A stretch of DNA of 36,681 bases from Enterococcus ureilyticus. GTDB lineage: Bacteria > Bacillota > Bacilli > Lactobacillales > Enterococcaceae. Of the stretch, positions 24,224 to 32,050 are shown one piece after another. The position numbers and the translations under genes were made by a program. Numbering within the stretch: the first letter of the stretch is position 1; each line of letters starts with the position of its first letter. The stretch spans positions 1-36,681 of the forward strand of contig NZ_MIKC01000014.1 in the NCBI RefSeq assembly GCF_001730315.1, in the 5' to 3' direction. The notes under the pieces were generated by a model. That model was not told the origin of the DNA. It searched no databases and saw only the letters and a program-made list of their open reading frames with translations.

Positions 24224-24764
24224 TTGAATATTGATTATGCACGAGTATTAACTGTATTACCAAATTTGGATTTTCAGGATGACAGTCTAAAAAAAATATG
24301 GCTGTGAGAAAATCTTTACAGATTATTTGAACGGCTCAAAAAGCAAACGTCCTGGTTTAGAAGCTGCGATCGAGTATGCGCGTGATGGAGACAAAATTGT
24401 TGTATGGCGATTAGATCGTTTAGGGAGAAATATGTAAGATTTAATCCCATTAGTAAATCGATTAAATGAACTAGGGGTGAGCTTCCATAGCACACAAGAA
24501 AATATCACAATGGATAAATCTAGTTCTGCAGGTCAATTGATTTTTCATTTATTTGCAGCTTTTGCGAAATTTGAAAGAAACTTAATCTTGGAACGATTAG
24601 CAGCTACCAGAGAAAGGGGATGTTTTGGTGGCAGACCTGAAAAACTTACTCAACAAGATATAGAATTACTGAAGACTTTAGTAGATAACGGTACACCAAT
24701 TAAAACCATTGCGGACAAATGGAACATTTTTCGGACAACAGTTTATCGCTATTTAGAAAAATGA
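24224..24764 (+). pseudogene. Dead serine recombinase (resolvase), copy 1
   Basis: Begins TTG with GGAG upstream. The first fragment is DYARVLTVLPNLDF. One extra A in the A8 run near 24290 shifts the frame; translation resumes as CEKIFTDYLNGSKS, then YARDGDKIVVWRLDRLGRNM. A TAA replaces the next codon (24436-24438), and the frame continues with QENITMDKSSSAGQLIFHLF, AKFERNLILERLA and a C-terminal HTH (IKTIADKWNIFRTTVYRYLEK). It is a nearly complete Tn552-type resolvase with two inactivating changes, both also present in copy 2. Confidence 0.85.
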
Positions 24765-24797
24765 AGAAGAATCATTAAACGAAGTAACTTTGAACCA

Positions 24798-25600
24798 TTG
24801 AGCTGTTTTAATGATGAACAACGAGCTGCTGTAGATATCTATAAAATCATTGAACCCAATATTATAGGGGAGATACCTTTATTACGTATCTCTAATGAAA
24901 CAACTATTCCGCTAAGAACATTGCAATGCTGGAAAAACGGATATCAACAGTATGGTTTATCTTATTTGGTTCGAAGTCATCGATCAGATTCTGGATCTAC
25001 GAAAGTCGAGACTACTGTACAATCGTTGATTGAGAATACACGATTAAGCAATCGACGAATTAGTATTGCTACTATTCATCGGAAGTCAGTGCACAATGTA
25101 ATCAACAAAGCTTACCTGTTCCAATTTATACTATAGAATTGTTAAAATTATGCCTAATTCAATTATTGAACTAGCTCACCATGGAGTAAAGCCTTATTCA
25201 GAAAAATGCGACTTGGTTTATATTAGAGAAGCATAGAACAAAATGAGTTTTGGCAAGCAGATCATACATTGCTAGACATTGAAGTATTGATGAAAAAATG
25301 TAACGGCGACATCCTTGGTTATCGGTGATCATGGATGATTATAGCCGAACAATACATAGGTACTTTATTTCTTTTGATGCAACTTCAACTATTCATACCG
25401 CGTTAATGTTTCACCAAGCAATATGGAGAAAAGAAAATTCTGAATAGCCCAATTGTGGGATACCTGAAATATTTGATACAGATCACGGAAGTGATTTTAC
25501 TTCCAGGAATTTAGAACAGGTTGCGATGGATTTAAAAATTCGATTAGTATTTTCTAAAAAAGGAGTTCCCAGAGGTAAAGGGAAAATCGAATGTTTTTGA
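24798..25600 (+). pseudogene. Dead DDE (Mu/rve-type) transposase, copy 1
   Basis: Fragments in several frames: an N-terminal HTH part (PLRTLQCWKNGYQQYGLSYL), then the integrase core with ADHTLLDIEVL (first Asp), a DYSRT segment, TDHGSDFTSRNLEQVA (second Asp) and GVPRGKGKIE (Glu), after which it stops at 25600. So the DDE triad is present but frameshifts, stops and loss of the C-terminal half make it inactive. This transposase normally travels with the resolvase beside it in enterococci. Confidence 0.8.
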
Positions 25601-25648
25601 GAATTAATAATGATTTTCCTATCTGCTTATTTAAGGTATTATCTAAGT

Positions 25649-25966
25649 TCAGTCTTTTTGCATGTTTTGATTTAATTCTCCTAGAATATCATACAACTCT
25701 TTTAGGTCATTCGATATATCTATTAATGACATGCCTAAATATGCAATTCCATGTCTGTAATTTTTTTTATCTTCAAGATTATCTTTTTTGATATCTACTT
25801 TACTTAAATAACTAATAGCACTATCCCATTTAGTAAAGTCTTCAGCCAAACTATCAATATTATTTTCTTTTACATCTTCTAGTCTGTTAGGGTCTATTAA
25901 AGACTTGTCATACTTATCGTTTATCTTAGACAATATCTGAAACACTAATTCTAGTTCTTCTTTCAT
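25649..25966 (-). CDS. Immunity protein of a polymorphic toxin, orphan copy
   Basis: 105 residues, acidic and helical, no signal peptide. About 93% identical to the copy at 35952-36269 (changes include T/S, Y/C, K/T and K/E). Its start overlaps by 4 nt the end of a toxin C-terminus relic that has lost its presumed active site. The gene itself is intact, so it may still protect against the toxin of sister cells. Family not recognised; the role follows from position and coupling. Confidence 0.65.
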   Translation of the reverse strand: MKEELELVFQILSKINDKYDKSLIDPNRLEDVKENNIDSLAEDFTKWDSAISYLSKVDIKKDNLEDKKNYRHGIAYLGMSLIDISNDLKELYDILGELNQNMQKD

Positions 25967-26078
25967 ATTAAAGTCCTTCCCACAGCTTTACTATATTTAT
26001 CCAGATTAACTGTTCCATCTGAATAAATTTGATCGTTCTTTTTTAAATTACCTATTTTTTTATCTACTTTATATACAG
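25963..26078 (-). pseudogene. Truncated toxin C-terminus, active site deleted
   Basis: Minus-strand reading SVYKVDKKIGNLKKNDQIY, then directly SDGTVNLDKYSKAVGRTL and the stop overlapping the immunity start. Compared with the copy at 36266 it lacks 23 codons in frame, the part with LHKDHLEVFD. The 69 bp lost equal the distance between two CCATCTAA repeats in the intact copy. Everything further upstream of the toxin gene is missing. Confidence 0.75.
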
Positions 26079-26107
26079 AAATTAAAGTATCTTGGATATT
26101 ATTTATC

Positions 26108-26131
26108 TACCAAAAACCAATGTTTTTGGTA
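26108..26131. other. Short perfect hairpin
   Basis: Arms TACCAAAAAC and GTTTTTGGTA, loop CAAT. The right arm is part of AATGTTTTTGGTATAG, which also occurs at 30506-30521 just where the IS30 relic ends. Confidence 0.5.
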
Positions 26132-26250
26132 TAGATACTTAATTAAATAAAAAGGATAGAGAAATCCTTTATCCTTAATTTATTTTTGAGCAACTCTATT
26201 GAACACTCTAGAATCTTGTAACACCAGCGTTCAAAAAATGATCAATTGAC

Positions 26251-27829
26251 TATACTCCATATCCATCAAGTTAAGAAAGAAACAGAGAAAATTATTATTC
26301 AAAATTGACAGAATTACAATAAGTTTTCTAATCTCGTGGGAAAAAGTACACACTAAAAAGGCCTTCTTTAGTAGATTTTTAAAAAGAAGGAACCAAAAGA
26401 ATATTGAAAACCGTTGGTTTTTCATATCGTCGACACTTTGTCCCTAACCAATCAATTGTCGAAAAAATCTTGTGTAATAATTTAACCAATTTAGTTAGAC
26501 GAGCTGAAGAAGTAAGTATAGCCCACATTTCTTCCATACCATGACGTATAATTCGAATACTTTTCAATTCACTAATTTCTCGTTGGTGCTTCTTATATAA
26601 AAATAGGCGCATTTGGAACCTTAATGACGTGCTGAGTAAAATAGATATTAATCAACCGTATAGCTGACAATTGAATCGTTGAGGTTTGCTTGTTTTTGTA
26701 CGATGAATATTGAAGTAACTTTTCCATGTTTTAAAAATTAATTCCATTTGCCAGCGAAGAGAGTAGAGTTTTGAAATGTCATGTAAAGGCAGTTTATTAC
26801 AAGGTACATTAGTAATAAAAAGGTTAAATTCACTCAATGCGATGGTCTTTTCTGAATAGTCAAATTTTAATGAAGTAGAAACTTTGACTTGTTTTTTTCT
26901 ACGAACTTCTAATTGTTCAGGTGTCAGTCTATAAAGAACTAATCGACAAGGAGATAGACATTTTTTTCCTAAATAAACTTCTGGAATTTCAGCTGATTCT
27001 CCATAACTCAGAGTATCTAAGTAAGCATGTAAATCTACTTGTGAAAACTGTTCAGAAGGATTTTTCACGGTAAGATTTAATGTGAAGATAGTCGTATTCG
27101 CTTTAATTCGAGTTAAAAAATAAGCTTGTTGCTCATGCCAAAAAGCCAAATCAGTCAATTTAAAATAGCCTAGATCACGAATGCATAAATCATTTGGTAA
27201 AATAGAGTTTCTAGAATAAGGCAAGAATTGTCGGTCATTATTTTTCCCTGGACCGACATGAACATTAAGGAACTCTCCAGTACTTAAATTATATTCTAGC
27301 TGAATTTTTACGGATGCTTTTTTCCCACTGCCACCAGTCCAAGATATTGATCAGAAAACCTATTTGGTAGTTGAAATGCGGTGGAGTCAAGTAGTCTAAT
27401 TCGCCTAAAATGAGGACTATAAGCATGCTTAATAACAGCTAAATCTGGTTGTTGTTTTTCTAGAATATACTGGAAAAGTAATGCCAAAAACTGTTCACTG
27501 TGATCATCAAATCGTTGATTCAGTCCTTCTGGACTGATCCTAACACCAAATTTCTCCCAAAGTGATGCACACATATCAGTAAGGGAAGATTCACCGATAT
27601 TCTTTTCCTGAAAAACAAAAAGCCAAAGTAAATGATCAATAGTAAACGTCCGTTTTCGTTGGATCAGGTTAGACTTATGAGAAAGCTCTTGTATGACAGA
27701 AGGTGTGAAACAAGAGGATAGGTATTCCGCAATTTTTTTGAAAGAAGTCATAATTATCATGCCTTTCTTATCGACTATTTCTGTCATTATATCATAGGTA
27801 TTTTCTTAACTTGATGGATATGACGTATA
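26251..27829 (-). mobile_element. IS4-family insertion sequence, inactive
   Basis: Terminal inverted repeats 26251-26278 and 27802-27829 match in 26 of 28 positions (core CATATCCATCAAGTTAAGAA). Between them lies one broken IS4-type transposase. No convincing target duplication was found. The downstream end (26251-26378) is unusually long after the transposase stop. Confidence 0.75.
26379..27787 (-). pseudogene. Broken IS4-family transposase
   Basis: Three consecutive pieces make one protein of roughly 450 residues. The first starts near 27751 (MTSFKKIAEYL) and has LLDSTAFQLPNRF with the first catalytic Asp. A 1-nt loss near 27343 shifts the frame (expected GTGGSGKKASVKIQLEYN). The second piece holds LCIRDLGYFKL (second Asp) and LYSLRWQMELIFKTWKS (catalytic Glu of the Y-R-E-type motif). 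A TGA near 26654 interrupts CQLYG; the rest is open to 26379. Two lesions, so inactive, but otherwise well kept, which suggests recent decay. Confidence 0.85.
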
Positions 27830-27985
27830 CCCTATTGAACCTTTTTTTTGATTAGTTAAATTTTTAACAAAATAAACGATACCAAACGTGACTAAGAAAA
27901 TAAGAATAGATAGTATAAAAGGCTTTTTGTTTTCTGATTTGGGTCTTTCTTCTAAATCGGAAACCTCATGTAAACTACTCGCCAC
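27806..27985 (-). CDS. Possible small membrane protein running into the IS end
   Basis: 59 residues from GTG: an acidic start (LEERPKSENKKPF), one membrane helix (LSILIFLVTFGIVYFV), and a short tail whose last codons lie in the IS inverted repeat. No good ribosome site. It may be the C-terminal remnant of a membrane protein cut by the insertion sequence. Confidence 0.3.
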   Translation of the reverse strand: MASSLHEVSDLEERPKSENKKPFILSILIFLVTFGIVYFVKNLTNQKKGSIGYTSYPSS

Positions 27986-28302
27986 TTAGCTAAACCTAAA
28001 GCTTCTTAACGCTTGAATTACTTTTTGTCTCTACGAAAAGCTGTCTAAAATATGATACTAATACTAATAGCAAAAAAGTTTGATTTATCGACAAAATATC
28101 AATCTTAAATTTTAGGGATGGTACTGGACGTGTTTCACTAATGTGGATAGAGGAAGTGAATGTCTGTAAGGACATTTATCCAGCATTACAATTATTCATC
28201 GATTTACTAAAAAATAAATGGAAGTTTACTTTAATTTTACAATTATACGTTATATTTAGTAAAGGGTTTACCTAACTAACAGAAATAAAGGAGCTTTGAC
28301 AA
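27986..28302. other. Gap with a possible regulator fragment
   Basis: A plus-strand frame about 28112-28275 reads FRDGTGRVSLMWIEE, then YPALQLFIDLLKNKWKFTLIL, which faintly recalls HxlR-type regulators; no start or ribosome site. The gap ends with the AAGGAGC site of the phosphatase gene. No clear promoter was found. Confidence 0.3.
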
Positions 28303-29865
28303 ATGAAAAAAACGTTATTTTTTTTAGCATTAGTATCATCATTTCTATACTCGAAAGACGCCCTAGCACATGAAGAAGTAAGTGACTCTAATTTAATAAT
28401 CAATTCAGAAAAATTAGAGAGCACCCCGTCAATTGTAGAAGAAGGACATTTTAATTATAATGAATCAATTAAAACTATAGATTCCACTTTTGGTAATTTA
28501 CAAAAAAAAAATAAGAAGTTAAACAATGAAGAACCCCTTGAGGAACATTCTACCATTCCTGATAGTGAAGACATTGATAATATACCTAATAAATCGGAAG
28601 AGCAGGGATTTGAAAAAATTCAGAATGAGAACACTAATTTTCAAGCGAATGATTTCCAAAATAATGATTTAATATCAAAATTACCCCCGGATCTTCAAAA
28701 AATAAACTCTCAAAATAATAAATTAGATTTAGTCCCCGAAAAAACTATGATAACCAGTGTTAAAAAAAACTCTTCTGCTGAGAGGGATGATACATCTTAT
28801 GAAAGAGATCAAAACTACTTATCAAAAGATATAAAAAAAACATGGAACACCAGAGATATAGGAGCCTATGTCACACAAGACGGCTATTCTATAGCATCGA
28901 GAAAAGTATTCAGATCGGATAATTTGAGCAAACTTAGCGAGGAGGATATCCTTTACTTAGAAAATTTTAATGTAAGAACTGTAATAGATTTTCGTACTCC
29001 AGGTCAAGTAAAAAAAGCCCCCGACGTCCAATTAAATAATGCCACTATTCATCATTATTCTGTTCTTGGAAAAAAAGCTCTAGCCTACGGACAGGGGGAT
29101 AGTTATTTTTATACAAGTGGTCAACTTCAATTCGGCGAAGCAGCAATTGAAAGTTATAAACGTTTTTTTTCTGATTTATTATCATTGAAAACTAATGAAA
29201 GCTTATTGTATCATTGTACCGCTGGAAAAGACCGTACTGGAATAGCTACAGTCCTATTGTTGACGGCTCTTGGCGTTGACAAACAAACAATTTACAGTGA
29301 TTATCTGCTAACGAATTTTTATTATCAAAACACATATAGATCAAATAAAGAACTGGTCAAAAAAGCATGGTTAGATAAATATTATGATGATATTGAGAAT
29401 GCTTACGGTTCTTTGGAAAATTATATTCGTGTTGCTCTAGAAATCGATGATTACACAGTGAATGAGCTAAAAAAATTATTATTGACTGATTATCGTACTA
29501 CCTCCAATGAAGTTTTAATTTTAGAAGATAAAATACAATTAGAAGTAAGACCTTTAATTTTCCTTCAGGACCAGCTGTCCACTACTGAGTTGCAAACACA
29601 GACTATACCTTATGAAAACCAAAATCTCATGATAGATTTTGTAAAAGATTCTTGCTCAGTAAAAGAAAATAAACTTGTACCGGACAGGTATGTAGGTCTT
29701 GGAAACCTGCAAAACATTAATACTATAAATAAAAAAGAAATAGGTACTCCTCATCATCTCCCAAAAACTGCAGTAGTAGAAAATCGTGGTTTGGCTTTCT
29801 TGGGATCAATTCTGCTGATTTTGACCGGTATATTTTTTATATCACTCAAAAAATCATCACAGTAG
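28303..29865 (+). CDS. Secreted, wall-anchored tyrosine phosphatase
   Basis: 520 residues. Signal peptide ends ALAHE. Residues 23-170 are acidic, Asn/Glu-rich and low in structure. The phosphatase domain (about 178-400) starts TWNTRDIGAYVT, has VFRSDNLSKLS and TVIDFRTPGQV, and the catalytic loop HCTAGKDRTG with Cys305 and Arg311, as in the Y_phosphatase3/LipA family. The end has a sortase signal LPKTA (about 486), a membrane helix and KKSSQ. Such phosphatases are usually secreted or cytosolic virulence factors; wall attachment is unusual. AAGGAGC precedes the ATG. It stands alone on the plus strand among mobile-element relics, suggesting transfer. Confidence 0.85.
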   Translation: MKKTLFFLALVSSFLYSKDALAHEEVSDSNLIINSEKLESTPSIVEEGHFNYNESIKTIDSTFGNLQKKNKKLNNEEPLEEHSTIPDSEDIDNIPNKSEEQGFEKIQNENTNFQANDFQNNDLISKLPPDLQKINSQNNKLDLVPEKTMITSVKKNSSAERDDTSYERDQNYLSKDIKKTWNTRDIGAYVTQDGYSIASRKVFRSDNLSKLSEEDILYLENFNVRTVIDFRTPGQVKKAPDVQLNNATIHHYSVLGKKALAYGQGDSYFYTSGQLQFGEAAIESYKRFFSDLLSLKTNESLLYHCTAGKDRTGIATVLLLTALGVDKQTIYSDYLLTNFYYQNTYRSNKELVKKAWLDKYYDDIENAYGSLENYIRVALEIDDYTVNELKKLLLTDYRTTSNEVLILEDKIQLEVRPLIFLQDQLSTTELQTQTIPYENQNLMIDFVKDSCSVKENKLVPDRYVGLGNLQNINTINKKEIGTPHHLPKTAVVENRGLAFLGSILLILTGIFFISLKKSSQ

Positions 29866-29969
29866 TAAGCTTTCTTATTTGCTGAGTTGTAACATTGATT
29901 GCAACAATGAACCCATCAAAAATTTCTAGTAAAATGAGTCTAGGGCAACAAACTACTAGAAGTAATTTT

Positions 29970-30510
29970 GCTGGGTTCACACAAGAAGCTTACACGAGAT
30001 GACCGAAAATGTATAGAAACAATGATCTCTGACGACAAAAGTATTCAAGAAATAGCAGCTCATATTGGTGTTCATCGAACAACGATTGATCGTGAGTTAA
30101 AACGAGTTTCTGAAGACTGATTTATAATGCAGAAAATGCACAATTAGACACGGAACTGATGTGCAATGCATGTGGAGTAAAGTCCAAATGGCCTTCTAAA
30201 CTTGCTTATCAGATTGAATGTGATCTTGTAGATAGCTGGTCTCCTGAGCAAATTACTCATTCTCGTGATCCTGTCTCGTTTAAGACGATTTATCATTGAC
30301 TATACAATGTATTTCTAAACGTGTCTAAGACACAAAGGCAGAAGACCAGACAAACCAAGCGGAAACACGAGAGAAAATAATTGTGGGCCATACCATTGGT
30401 GAACGAACTGTTCTGTAGCTGATCGTAAAGAGTTTGGGCATTGGGAATTAGATACAGTTGTTTCTGGTCGTGGGAAAAGCAAAGCCTGTGAAGCAACTTT
30501 TATCGAATGT
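29970..30510 (+). pseudogene. Decayed IS30-family transposase
   Basis: Plus-strand fragments follow IS30 order: KKLTRDDRKCIETMISDD, IAAHIGVHRTTIDRELKR (HTH), WSPEQITHSRDPVSFKTIYH, KRKHERK, GERTV, then HWELDTVVSGRGKSKA with the first catalytic Asp, and ends at FIE near 30505. Several stops and frameshifts; the C-terminal half including the catalytic Glu motif is gone. Confidence 0.85.
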
Positions 30511-30584
30511 TTTTGGTATAGGTGAATTTGAGAATATCAGACACAATCCGTTTGTGTTTGATTTACAGAGAAAATCTTTTTCAT

Positions 30585-30932
30585 CTAGAAAAATGGAAAA
30601 TTGAAATTTAACATGAAATGCTGCGCAATATTTAAAAATTCCTTCATATCAACTTTTCCAATAACTTTAACATTTCGATTTCCTTCAGACGTACAATCTA
30701 ACGAATATACTTGTTTAGTGTTTACCTTACTGTCCTTTTGTAAAGCTTCACTACTTATTGGTAGAAAGTAAGGGCGTTTCTTTGTCGTAGAAGTTATTGG
30801 ACAGACAATGATTAGATTAGAAGAAAGATTGTATTCATTGCGACTCATAACTATTGCTGGTCGTCTTTTTTTTATTTCACTACCTCTAGAAGGATCAAAG
30901 TTTATAGTTACAATATCGCCTTGTCTAATCAT
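30585..30932 (-). CDS. MazF/PemK-family mRNA interferase toxin
   Basis: 115 residues. MazF fold signatures: RQGDIVTINFDPSRGSEIKKRRPAIVMS at the start, VCPITSTTKKRPYFLPI, and a C-terminal KVIGKVDMKEFLNIAQ helix. MazF toxins cut mRNA at short sites and are held off by the antitoxin encoded just before. The start overlaps the antitoxin gene by 8 nt. The last residues (FNFPFF) are unusual and lie next to an IS relic, so the original tail may have been replaced. Confidence 0.9.
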   Translation of the reverse strand: MIRQGDIVTINFDPSRGSEIKKRRPAIVMSRNEYNLSSNLIIVCPITSTTKKRPYFLPISSEALQKDSKVNTKQVYSLDCTSEGNRNVKVIGKVDMKEFLNIAQHFMLNFNFPFF

Positions 30933-31158
30933 CTAGTTCAGTACCTTCTGGCGAAAAATTCATTGCTAATTTATCTTCACTATCTACGAACTCGCCTTTA
31001 ATCGCATTTTGAAAAAAGTCTTCAGCTTTGGGAATTAATGAAATGATTCCTTCTTCATCTTTATAGTAGTAAAATTCTTGACCTTCTTTCACTGCTAACT
31101 TGCTTGCTAAAGTAACCATTATTGCATTGCCTTGTTTTCTTGCTTTTACTGTTTCCAT
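30925..31158 (-). CDS. MazE/PemI-type antitoxin (AbrB-like)
   Basis: 77 residues. The N-terminal half is a swapped-hairpin AbrB/MazE DNA-binding domain (VKARKQGNAIMVTLASKLAVKEGQEFY). The C-terminal half is acidic and flexible (EFVDSEDKLAMNFSPEGTELDD), the part that normally wraps the toxin. AAGGGGG is the ribosome site. Expected to neutralise the overlapping toxin and repress its own promoter through the palindrome at 31189-31202. Confidence 0.88.
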   Translation of the reverse strand: METVKARKQGNAIMVTLASKLAVKEGQEFYYYKDEEGIISLIPKAEDFFQNAIKGEFVDSEDKLAMNFSPEGTELDD

Positions 31159-31181
31159 GCTATCGCCCCCTTGTCCCCTTA

Positions 31182-31211
31182 ATTATACCATGTAATTACA
31201 TGTATTTACAA
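31182..31211 (-). promoter_or_regulatory. Toxin-antitoxin promoter with operator palindrome
   Basis: Minus-strand -35 TTGTAA (31211-31206), 18-nt spacer, -10 TATAAT (31187-31182). The spacer contains the perfect 14-bp palindrome CATGTAATTACATG (31189-31202), a good candidate operator for the antitoxin. Confidence 0.75.
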
Positions 31212-31311
31212 CGATTTTCATGCTATAAATCTGACTCAACCTGCTTATTTAAGATTCTGATTATTTACACGTATAATTTACAAGAAAAAAGTGATCTAGC
31301 CATAGTTGCGT

Positions 31312-31362
31312 GTCAATTTCCTTTTTAAATGGCGGTGTTTTTGCCTCGATAAATGGCGGGAT
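31312..31362 (+). repeat. Solo transposon-end-like repeat, copy 2
   Basis: Same ordered motifs as 23324-23374 (TGTCAATTTCC, TTTTTAAATGGCGG, GCCTCGATAAATGGCGG), in the same orientation and better preserved. Possible IS21-type left end without a transposase. Confidence 0.4.
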
Positions 31363-31747
31363 TTTTATTTTTTAATTTGGTAATAGAATAATTGAATAGG
31401 GCAATGTCTATAACTGTTCTATTAGGTAGTAACAAATTTCATTTTTATTTAACATAAATTATAAATCTATACAAAGAAAATCACTCAGTTGTTTTTGAGT
31501 GATTTTCTTTGCATATCTTAAGGTTTCATTTGAATGAAGTCTTTTTAAGAATTGAACTCCTTAATTTAGCTTCAAGAAGAGCAAAAACTTTTTAATAAGT
31601 TTTTACTCTGACTTTAGCTCTATATTTCATCAATTTCATATATTATTCTTAACATTCAAATTAGGTTTGTATTTCAACTTCTTTAACCATATTTAGATGT
31701 GTTAGTGCATAAACTGCTAGAGTTGGGTATTTACTCTTATGAATCAT
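31363..31747. other. Gene-free gap with two hairpins
   Basis: A perfect 16-bp stem (arms CAAAGAAAATCACTCA and TGAGTGATTTTCTTTG, 31472-31511, 8-nt loop) and a second hairpin at 31578-31609 (AAAAACTT/AAGTTTTT flanked by AGAG/CTCT). They probably end the leftward transcript of the PHP-ATPase pair. No gene seen. Confidence 0.55.
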
Positions 31748-32050
31748 TTAGTCCGTCGAATACTTTTGTAGGGAGGTCGCGAATTGTTGATTTACACTAT
31801 CTTGAATATTTTCTTTATCTTTGATTAATTCATGCAGCTTATCATAAATACTTTTGTAGATAATTTTATGAACTCCATGCTGCAGCATTTCCTCTGAGAA
31901 CTCATCCATTTCAAATGTAGTATCGTCTTTAGGTACAACGACCAGAGAAATTAAGTCAAATATATCTTCTTTGCTGATTTGATCAATTGGAACCCAAGTT
32001 TCTCCACTTAAAAAGTATCCCTTATTATTATCAATTTTCAAGTATTTCAT
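31748..32050 (-). CDS. Small partner protein of the PHP-ATPase
   Basis: 100 residues from ATG at 32050, supported by AAGGAGAG; its start lies inside the last 20 nt of the upstream ATPase gene, so the two are translationally coupled. Acidic, soluble, no known motif: LKIDNNKGYFLSGETWVPID at the start, then helices and a polar C-terminus. Position and overlap say it works with the PHP-ATPase, perhaps as a sensor, inhibitor or second subunit. Family not recognised. Confidence 0.65.
   Translation of the reverse strand: MKYLKIDNNKGYFLSGETWVPIDQISKEDIFDLISLVVVPKDDTTFEMDEFSEEMLQHGVHKIIYKSIYDKLHELIKDKENIQDSVNQQFATSLQKYSTD

Larger units (their letters stand above)
24065..26078. repeat. Duplicated block, copy 1 (2 kb, direct)
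   Basis: Nearly identical to 34368-36450, offset exactly 10,303 bp from the left end to the immunity gene. It holds a dead resolvase, a dead DDE transposase, an immunity gene and a toxin C-terminus. Both copies share the same stop and frameshifts, so duplication came after decay. Copy 1 additionally lacks 69 bp inside the toxin part, and homology ends about 26078. Confidence 0.9.

Noticed and set aside
24323-24508. Minus-strand open frame over the resolvase relic (and its twin at 34626)
   Set aside because: Antisense shadow of the resolvase coding sequence; no ribosome site.
26197-27840. CTATTGAAC on both sides of the IS4-family element as target duplication
   Set aside because: The left copy lies about 45 bp outside the inverted repeat, so the repeat and element end do not line up.
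28112-28275. Fic-domain remnant (FRDGTGR)
   Set aside because: Only one short motif fits, no HPF core is present, and the following residues look more like an HxlR regulator; too little to call either.
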